This document shows, piece after piece, positions 7,067-10,720 of a stretch of 10,720 nucleotides of DNA. Within the stretch, counting starts at the first letter, position 1. Every line of letters begins with the position of its first letter. The position numbers and the translations under genes are program-made. Under the pieces are notes generated by a model, which was not told the origin of the DNA, did no database searches, and saw only the letters and a program-made list of their open reading frames with translations. Source of the DNA: Faecalibacterium sp. UBA1762 (GTDB lineage: Bacteria; Bacillota; Clostridia; Oscillospirales; Ruminococcaceae); assembly GCA_002314755.1 (NCBI GenBank), contig DCHC01000001.1:38985-49704 (forward strand), given 5' to 3'.

Positions 7067-8209
7067 TTACAGTTTCCGGCTGGCTTTCAATCTGCTGATG
7101 ATTACCGTGTACTGTTTCGCCAATGTGCTGTGGAAAGCCCGTCGAATGGTTTTTTTATCGTTTTTCGCCAGTTGATTCAGAACAAGATCGTATCTCTTAT
7201 CGAAAACAACCTCTGTGGGAATCAGCTTCGGAACAATATGATTAACAAAGTCTGCTCCGAGGATGCATTCTGCAGTTTTTTTGTCGCATTGGATTTCTTT
7301 CATCAACAAATCCCAGCTTAGACCATTTGCCTGGTGGATCAAATCAATCAAACCGGCAACAGAAAAAAACAAGTCCGGAAGGCTGCAGCCTGAACGTATG
7401 CTGCCTGCAATACGGCTGAGGCATAAAACTACCATATCTTCTGTACTGGGCACCAGCGTTTTTACCCGGAACAGATCCTGTTTTACTGCCCTTGCCAATA
7501 GCATTGCAGCAAATTTGTGCCCAAAATCCTCTGCGAAAGCAGTTTTGGACAGAATTCTGATTTTTCCGTTTGTCGTTTTTCCATTAATATGGATAGTGAG
7601 AGAGTTGTTCTCTTTCCCGTATCTATAACCGAGACGGGAAACGATTCGTATCACTGCTTCATCATCTGCTTCGGAAGGAATCAGCAGATCAAGATTCTGC
7701 AACATTCCAAACAGCTTCGGATGCCTGGAAAGCAGGAGATTATGGTTTAGTATGATGGGAAATATCTGTTCCGTATGGAAAGCATTGATTATCCTGGAAA
7801 AATAGTACTGCAGCTCCAGACTCCGAAATTTGTTGTACTCCGCCAGTCCGCTAAGCCGTGGCCCGTTATAGGTTCCGAACTGCAGCTGCGGATGTTCTTT
7901 CTGAATGCAGGCAAGCAGAAGAGCTTCCCAAGATTGAACAGCTTCAATATCCCAGCCATCAAGAAAAAGATCAAGCTCCTTTTGCGGTAATTGTTTGTCT
8001 GAAAACATTTGCAGAATTTTTTTTTGATTATCTGAAAACAGATTATTCGCCAAAACTCCGGCAACCTTTTCTAATAAAGCAGCACCGTTCGCGCCGGGGT
8101 TTTCGCGGTGAACCTGTTCCAGTGCCATTCCGTAGCGGTATAAGTCCAGCTGTTGCAAATATCTCTCAGCCAACATATTATGTTTTTTAATAAAACTAAT
8201 AAAAGACAT
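7067..8209 (-). CDS. Degenerate NTP_transf_5-like protein
   Basis: Divergent relative of the nucleotidyltransferase at 1994-3205. Numbering is from the start chosen here (380 residues). The segment P-I-I-L-N-H-N (151-157) through L-Q-N-L-D-L-L-I-P (170-178) and the following S-R-L-G-Y-R-Y lines up with V-V-L-K-G-T...F-G-D-I-D-L-L-V-L-P...S-A-K-G-Y of the intact enzyme. The key G-D-x-D has become Q-N-x-D, the K-G is lost, and the later I-E-L-H is replaced by I-H-I. With two of three acidic ligands gone it is probably not a working transferase and may be a scaffold or partner subunit. The N-terminal ~110 residues match nothing I recognise. The start at 8207-8209 is preferred to an ATG at 8272 because AGGG (8219-8222) precedes it at 9 bases and nothing suitable precedes the upstream one. 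It ends 99 bases before the kinase. Confidence 0.78.
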   Translation of the reverse strand: MSFISFIKKHNMLAERYLQQLDLYRYGMALEQVHRENPGANGAALLEKVAGVLANNLFSDNQKKILQMFSDKQLPQKELDLFLDGWDIEAVQSWEALLLACIQKEHPQLQFGTYNGPRLSGLAEYNKFRSLELQYYFSRIINAFHTEQIFPIILNHNLLLSRHPKLFGMLQNLDLLIPSEADDEAVIRIVSRLGYRYGKENNSLTIHINGKTTNGKIRILSKTAFAEDFGHKFAAMLLARAVKQDLFRVKTLVPSTEDMVVLCLSRIAGSIRSGCSLPDLFFSVAGLIDLIHQANGLSWDLLMKEIQCDKKTAECILGADFVNHIVPKLIPTEVVFDKRYDLVLNQLAKNDKKTIRRAFHSTLAKQYTVIISRLKASRKL

Positions 8210-8218
8210 TTCGCTTTT

Positions 8219-8222
8219 CCCT
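8219..8222 (-). promoter_or_regulatory. Ribosome binding site deciding the start at 8209
   Basis: AGGG followed by GAAAA-type purines lies 9 bases before the ATG at 8209. The ATG at 8272 has no such site, so the first 21 codons of the longer frame are probably untranslated. Confidence 0.5.
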
Positions 8223-8274
8223 ACAGTATAGTAATAGATTACCCGCTTTGTGCGTTTATGCCCAGCTCTCATGT

Positions 8275-8397
8275 TCAGAATGTCGAGTTATTGTCTGCCA
8301 TATCGCTATTTACCCTTGACATCAACACCAACGTCTCCACCAGCCTTAAAACAATAGGATTGAAGGCTTTTTTGTGTGGGGAAAAACGCGATTTCAA
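8275..8397 (-). CDS. Possible 40-residue ORF within repeat copy 1 (doubtful)
   Basis: A TTG-initiated frame of 40 codons lies between the nuclease and the degenerate nucleotidyltransferase. It contains F-N-P-I-V-L-R-L-V-E-T-L-V-L-M-S-R-V (12-29). Three of the differences from the second repeat copy are silent in this frame, which hints at a coding past. No ribosome binding site precedes the TTG, and the same frame in copy 2 is interrupted by TAA. It is more likely a gene-end relic than a living gene or a RiPP precursor. Confidence 0.2.
   Translation of the reverse strand: MKSRFSPHKKAFNPIVLRLVETLVLMSRVNSDMADNNSTF
8316..8397 (-). repeat. Imperfect direct repeat, copy 1 (RlmD-like 3'-end / att-like sequence)
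   Basis: This copy shares with 9409-9493 a core (8316-8361 against 9409-9454) matching at about 37 of 46 positions, plus TTRAAATCGC at the far end at nearly the same distance. The core reads AATCCTATTGTYTTAAGG, then GTGGAGACG. In one minus-strand frame it encodes N-P-I-V-L-R-x-V-E-T-x-V-L-M. The V-E-T-x-V-L-M-S-R part resembles the H-V-E-T-V-V-L-L-S ending of RlmD/RumA 23S rRNA methyltransferases, a known insertion site for integrative elements using serine recombinases. Confidence 0.55.
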
Positions 8398-8413
8398 GAT
8401 GTGCAGAAATAAA

Positions 8414-9364
8414 TCAGAGCATATATCTGCGCGTCAGGTATGGGATCCACCCTGCGTCAATTTCGTCCATTCCGCATTTCTGCATTGCTTCAAACAGAGT
8501 TTCGTAAGTCAGGGTCATAAATGTTTGTTGACCTCTATCGTTCAGCAGTGAAGTGTAGTCTGACAACACCGTGCTTGTTTCCGGATTAAAATGTTGGTTG
8601 AATGACGGATAGAGATGAACGGAAAGAAAATCCTTTAATCCGCCCTTATGTAATTTCATACTTAATCCCAGAATATGATTTCTCCATAACTGTCTGAGAT
8701 CATTTCCGCGATCATGCTTTCCGAAGTTGCTTTCAATAAACGCTTCCTCTGTGTGTTCACCGTAATCAAAGCATCTGCTTTCGCGGGTCACTCTGTAATA
8801 GGTACTGTCTCTGTCGTGAATTTTGTACTCTTCGCCTTTTCCAATCGGATACCCTTGCTCGGTATATTTTACCTCGATACCGATACCGCACCGTGCACCG
8901 GAAGAATCCAAATAATCCACATAAGTATCAAACGAGGTCAAGTCATCCAGATATTCTTCTTTCGGAGAAGGTGCGTATTCAATAAGGATATTCTGAACGG
9001 CGGCAATATCCCGACCTGTCAACGTCCGGAAAAGTAAGGCAGTTTTCTGCAAGTCATGACGCATCGGAAAAAAGATGTTATACGGAATATGCTCGCTGCG
9101 GAGAACATTTGTCAGAATTGCTCCGGTATTTCCCTTTAGATCCTGTTTGATTTCACTCCAAAATGACGGATAGAAATTTACTCCGCTTGCTCCATCCTTT
9201 GCCGAGATGACATTCCCGTAGCATCCGCTCCTATTTGTATTCGGAACGGCAGGAACATTCATTTCCCGTTCACGAAAGTCGGATTGATGTTTCCGCGCTT
9301 TGGCCTGCCAGGACGTATCATACTGATATCCATCTATCTTATATAGTTGATCGGCTTTTTCCAT
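8414..9364 (-). CDS. PD-(D/E)XK nuclease, PGN_0703-like putative restriction endonuclease
   Basis: Putative DNA endonuclease of 316 residues. The catalytic core is visible: T-S-F-D-T-Y-V-D-Y-L (143-152) provides the first aspartate (D146 or D150), and G-I-E-V-K-Y-T-E (162-169) is the E-x-K strand with E164 and K166. The arrangement matches my memory of a family often annotated as PGN_0703-like restriction endonuclease. The flanking regions, including a short R-x-R-E-x-x (31-36) and a C-terminal R-R-Y-M-L, are family-like but otherwise unassigned. No DNA methyltransferase or specificity gene is adjacent, so it is an orphan or acts otherwise in defence. GGAG precedes the ATG by 11 bases. The gene lies between two copies of an imperfect direct repeat and 204 bases before the cassette, so it may be separately acquired cargo rather than part of the cassette pathway. 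Confidence 0.8.
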   Translation of the reverse strand: MEKADQLYKIDGYQYDTSWQAKARKHQSDFREREMNVPAVPNTNRSGCYGNVISAKDGASGVNFYPSFWSEIKQDLKGNTGAILTNVLRSEHIPYNIFFPMRHDLQKTALLFRTLTGRDIAAVQNILIEYAPSPKEEYLDDLTSFDTYVDYLDSSGARCGIGIEVKYTEQGYPIGKGEEYKIHDRDSTYYRVTRESRCFDYGEHTEEAFIESNFGKHDRGNDLRQLWRNHILGLSMKLHKGGLKDFLSVHLYPSFNQHFNPETSTVLSDYTSLLNDRGQQTFMTLTYETLFEAMQKCGMDEIDAGWIPYLTRRYML

Positions 9365-9394
9365 TTCAGTTCAATCTCCGTGTCCTTTTAACGG

Positions 9395-9415
9395 TCATAT
9401 TCGCTGTTTTGCCAT
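9395..9415 (-). other. Very short ORF with a strong ribosome binding site inside repeat copy 2
   Basis: GGAGG (9421-9425) is followed after 5 bases by ATG GCA AAA CAG CGA ATA TGA, a six-codon frame (M-A-K-Q-R-I). The signal is too good for such a short frame. It may be the beheaded start of a lost gene; M-A-K/R-Q-R openings occur in some serine recombinases, which would fit an attachment-site junction. It could also be a leader ORF for the nuclease gene 30 bases downstream. Confidence 0.3.
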
Positions 9416-9493
9416 TAATACCTCCGTCTCCACATACCTTAAGACAATAGGATTAATGTAGCTTGTGTGTTAAAAAATATCGGGCGATTTTAA
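9409..9493 (-). repeat. Imperfect direct repeat, copy 2 (RlmD-like 3'-end / att-like sequence)
   Basis: Partner of the repeat at 8316-8397, lying just upstream of the nuclease gene. The aligned frame encodes N-P-I-V-L-R-Y-V-E-T-E-V-L-M-A-K but has TAA eight codons earlier and lacks any start. The two copies bracket the nuclease gene with a period of about 1.1 kb. Confidence 0.55.
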
Positions 9494-9522
9494 GCAACGG
9501 CGGATGTCCCTGTGTTCCGATA

Positions 9523-9602
9523 CTGCGTGGCCAAAGACCAAAGCAGATTAACTACATGATTTCCGCCGGATTAAAAACATTGTTAATGCTACCGCCACGC
9601 AG
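9523..9602. repeat. 9-bp perfect inverted repeat with 62-base interior
   Basis: CTGCGTGGC at 9523-9531 and GCCACGCAG at 9594-9602 are perfect inverse complements. The right arm falls inside the spacer of the candidate promoter at 9586-9615. It could be a paired operator, the closing stem of a structured leader RNA, or an element end; nothing decides among these. Confidence 0.4.
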
Positions 9603-9615
9603 AACAGCCTGTCAA
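9586..9615 (-). promoter_or_regulatory. Candidate sigma-70 type promoter for the nuclease and perhaps the cassette
   Basis: On the minus strand a perfect TTGACA (9610-9615) is followed after 18 bases by TAGCAT (9586-9591), four of six matches to TATAAT. Transcription would start near 9,580 and run through repeat copy 2 into the nuclease gene. The rest of 9365-9651 shows no convincing gene. Confidence 0.35.
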
Positions 9616-9651
9616 ATTCAAACTTTATAAGGGCAGTTCAAAGAATCCTCT

Positions 9652-10623
9652 TTATTTATTCATTTGTTGTTCCCAAAAATTATTTTCTATTGTTCTCATA
9701 TCCGTCACATCATAATTATTAACAATATACTCACCTAAAAAATCAGCAACTTTTTTTGAACCAACACTATTTAGGTGTCCGCCGTCTAGAAAGTCCGTTT
9801 CCTGATTAAAGTCTATACATTCAAACAAATTAAAGTATACGCAATTATTATCTGTTGCATATTGATTGAGCGCCTCATAATAATTATATTCTCCCTCAAA
9901 AGGAGCTGTATAAAATATTATATTAACATTTTTATTATTACATTCTTGTACTATTTTATTTAGCACTTCTATTGATTTATTTGATAAAGCTTTTTGTTCA
10001 AATTCCGAATAATCACCTAAACTAATAGGTGTAGTCGCATTGCCACGCATGTATCCGAAATTATTCTTAAATAATTCTGTAGACGGTGTAGTATAATTTT
10101 TTCTATCAATATCATTCCAGGCATCATGAAACATGATTAACGGCAGATAATATGAGACATACCTCTCTATATTATTTCCAAAACATCTTTTTATATATTC
10201 CTCTTTAGCATCAAAATTGCTAATCGCTCTGGTGTAATATATCTCACCGTTCATATCAACATCTTCTAATATTCTACCTGCAAAAGCAGTCTCAATGCAT
10301 ACAACCTTGGGCGTTTGAGTCCTTAATGAGTCTTGTAAAAATAACAGTGTAGTATTAATTTTTTGCCAATTATGAGCATAATTATATGCAGCTAAACCAT
10401 AATTAGTATACATTTCTTTAGTGTCACAACCCTTATATGCGTGACTGGAGCCATATATGATAACTTCCAATGTATTATCTTCTAATTCATGAAAAGCATT
10501 TATATGGTCTATGGCGCGTTGAGTGTTGTCAGGGGCTAAAATGTGACCGGAATAAATAATTAGGCTTAATGTTAATACTATTGTAATAATACTACCTATT
10601 ACATTTAATATTATTCTTTTCAC
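9652..10623 (-). CDS. Membrane-anchored SGNH/DltD-like protein
   Basis: Putative SGNH-hydrolase-fold protein (323 residues) of the kind that assists O-acylation or D-alanylation of cell-surface polymers, often with an MBOAT acyltransferase. Residues ~5-27 form one hydrophobic helix after M-K-R, a signal anchor putting the rest outside the cell. Block I is Y-G-S-S-H (57-61) with S60 as likely nucleophile. The end holds L-D-G-G-H-L-N (279-285), giving the D-x-x-H pair D280 and H283. G-S-S-H in place of G-D-S is usual in DltD/AlgX-like branches. The start is GTG (10621-10623) with AGGAG at 10633-10637, spacer 9. Base composition is far more AT-rich than in any other gene here, so it may have arrived separately or belong to a surface-polysaccharide locus further right. 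It is not obviously linked to the cassette. Confidence 0.85.
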   Translation of the reverse strand: MKRIILNVIGSIITIVLTLSLIIYSGHILAPDNTQRAIDHINAFHELEDNTLEVIIYGSSHAYKGCDTKEMYTNYGLAAYNYAHNWQKINTTLLFLQDSLRTQTPKVVCIETAFAGRILEDVDMNGEIYYTRAISNFDAKEEYIKRCFGNNIERYVSYYLPLIMFHDAWNDIDRKNYTTPSTELFKNNFGYMRGNATTPISLGDYSEFEQKALSNKSIEVLNKIVQECNNKNVNIIFYTAPFEGEYNYYEALNQYATDNNCVYFNLFECIDFNQETDFLDGGHLNSVGSKKVADFLGEYIVNNYDVTDMRTIENNFWEQQMNK

Positions 10624-10632
10624 AGATTACTT

Positions 10633-10637
10633 CTCCT
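10633..10637 (-). promoter_or_regulatory. Ribosome binding site supporting a GTG start
   Basis: AGGAG lies 9 bases before the GTG at 10623. The next residues are the positively charged end of the signal anchor, so this start is well supported. Confidence 0.6.
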
Positions 10638-10699
10638 AAAATTGAAAATAGAAGTCAAGTCCGAAATTGTGTGTAAATTCCTTTAGGCATTTCATACAG

Positions 10700-10716
10700 G
10701 AGGCTGCTTAAGCCTC
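10700..10716. repeat. Short hairpin, GAGGCT/AGCCTC with a 5-base loop
   Basis: A six-base perfect stem (10700-10705 with 10711-10716) around GCTTA. No T-run follows on the minus strand and the plus side reaches the window end, so whether it is a terminator cannot be judged. Confidence 0.3.
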
Positions 10717-10720
10717 TTGA

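Noticed and set aside
8210..8272. Longer N-terminus of the degenerate nucleotidyltransferase starting at 8272
   Set aside because: No ribosome binding site precedes it, the added 21 residues are basic and unlike the family, and a good site precedes the ATG at 8209.
8316..8321. TTGACA on the plus strand as a promoter -35 box
   Set aside because: No plus-strand gene follows and no good -10 box is at the right distance; the hexamer lies inside the repeat.
8153..8551. Plus-strand ORF of 132 codons spanning repeat copy 1
   Set aside because: It overlaps the ends of two good minus-strand genes, has no family resemblance and its frame is not preserved in repeat copy 2.
9637..9651. AAAGA/TCTTT hairpin after the SGNH gene as a terminator
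   Set aside because: The stem is only five A/T-dominated pairs with no following T-run on the minus strand.
1..10720. CRISPR array, tRNA or rRNA genes
   Set aside because: No regularly spaced repeats, cloverleaf-like sequence or rRNA-like stretch was seen on either strand.

Overview
The window reads as a chromosomal stretch of a Firmicute, most likely a gut-type Clostridia relative. The support is AGGAGG-type ribosome binding sites before nearly every gene, frequent TTG and GTG starts, and the kinds of genes present; no rRNA or other marker gene fixes the lineage. Every gene I accept lies on the minus strand, so transcription runs from high to low coordinates.

Layout in transcription order (right to left). 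(1) 10621-10623 down to 9652: a markedly AT-rich gene for a membrane-anchored SGNH/DltD-like protein. (2) 9365-9651: intergenic, with a possible promoter, a 9-bp inverted repeat and one copy of an imperfect direct repeat. (3) 9364-8414: a lone PD-(D/E)XK nuclease gene, followed at 8316-8397 by the second repeat copy, so the nuclease is bracketed by two related sequences. The repeats encode a V-E-T-x-V-L-M string resembling the C-terminus of RlmD/RumA-type 23S rRNA methyltransferases. The 3' end of those genes is a known integration site for mobile elements. (4) 8209-1994: a cassette of six genes: a degenerate nucleotidyltransferase-like protein, an HPr-kinase-like protein fused to a PqqD-like domain, a stand-alone PqqD-like protein with a long tail, two family-2 glycosyltransferases, and an intact NTP_transf_5-type nucleotidyltransferase. 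(5) 1948-1357: a metallophosphoesterase whose 5' end is broken by small deletions or frameshifts. (6) 1297-1: a Cys-type sulfatase that runs off the left edge. Base composition changes near 1,950: the left genes are GC-rich, the cassette is intermediate, and the SGNH gene at the far right is AT-rich.

The cassette is the most interesting part. PqqD-like domains normally bind leader peptides of ribosomally made, modified peptides (RiPPs). HPr-kinase-like enzymes and NTP_transf_5 proteins recur in lasso-peptide and related RiPP clusters, where the kinase can phosphorylate the peptide. Here these genes sit with two glycosyltransferases, but the window shows no lasso protease or cyclase, radical SAM enzyme, YcaO, transporter or convincing precursor gene. 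This suggests a peptide- or protein-tailoring system (phosphorylation or nucleotidylation plus glycosylation) whose substrate is outside the window, is a cryptic small ORF, or is the tail of the PqqD protein itself. These functional statements are inferences; the domain assignments rest on visible motifs and remembered family patterns, without any database search.
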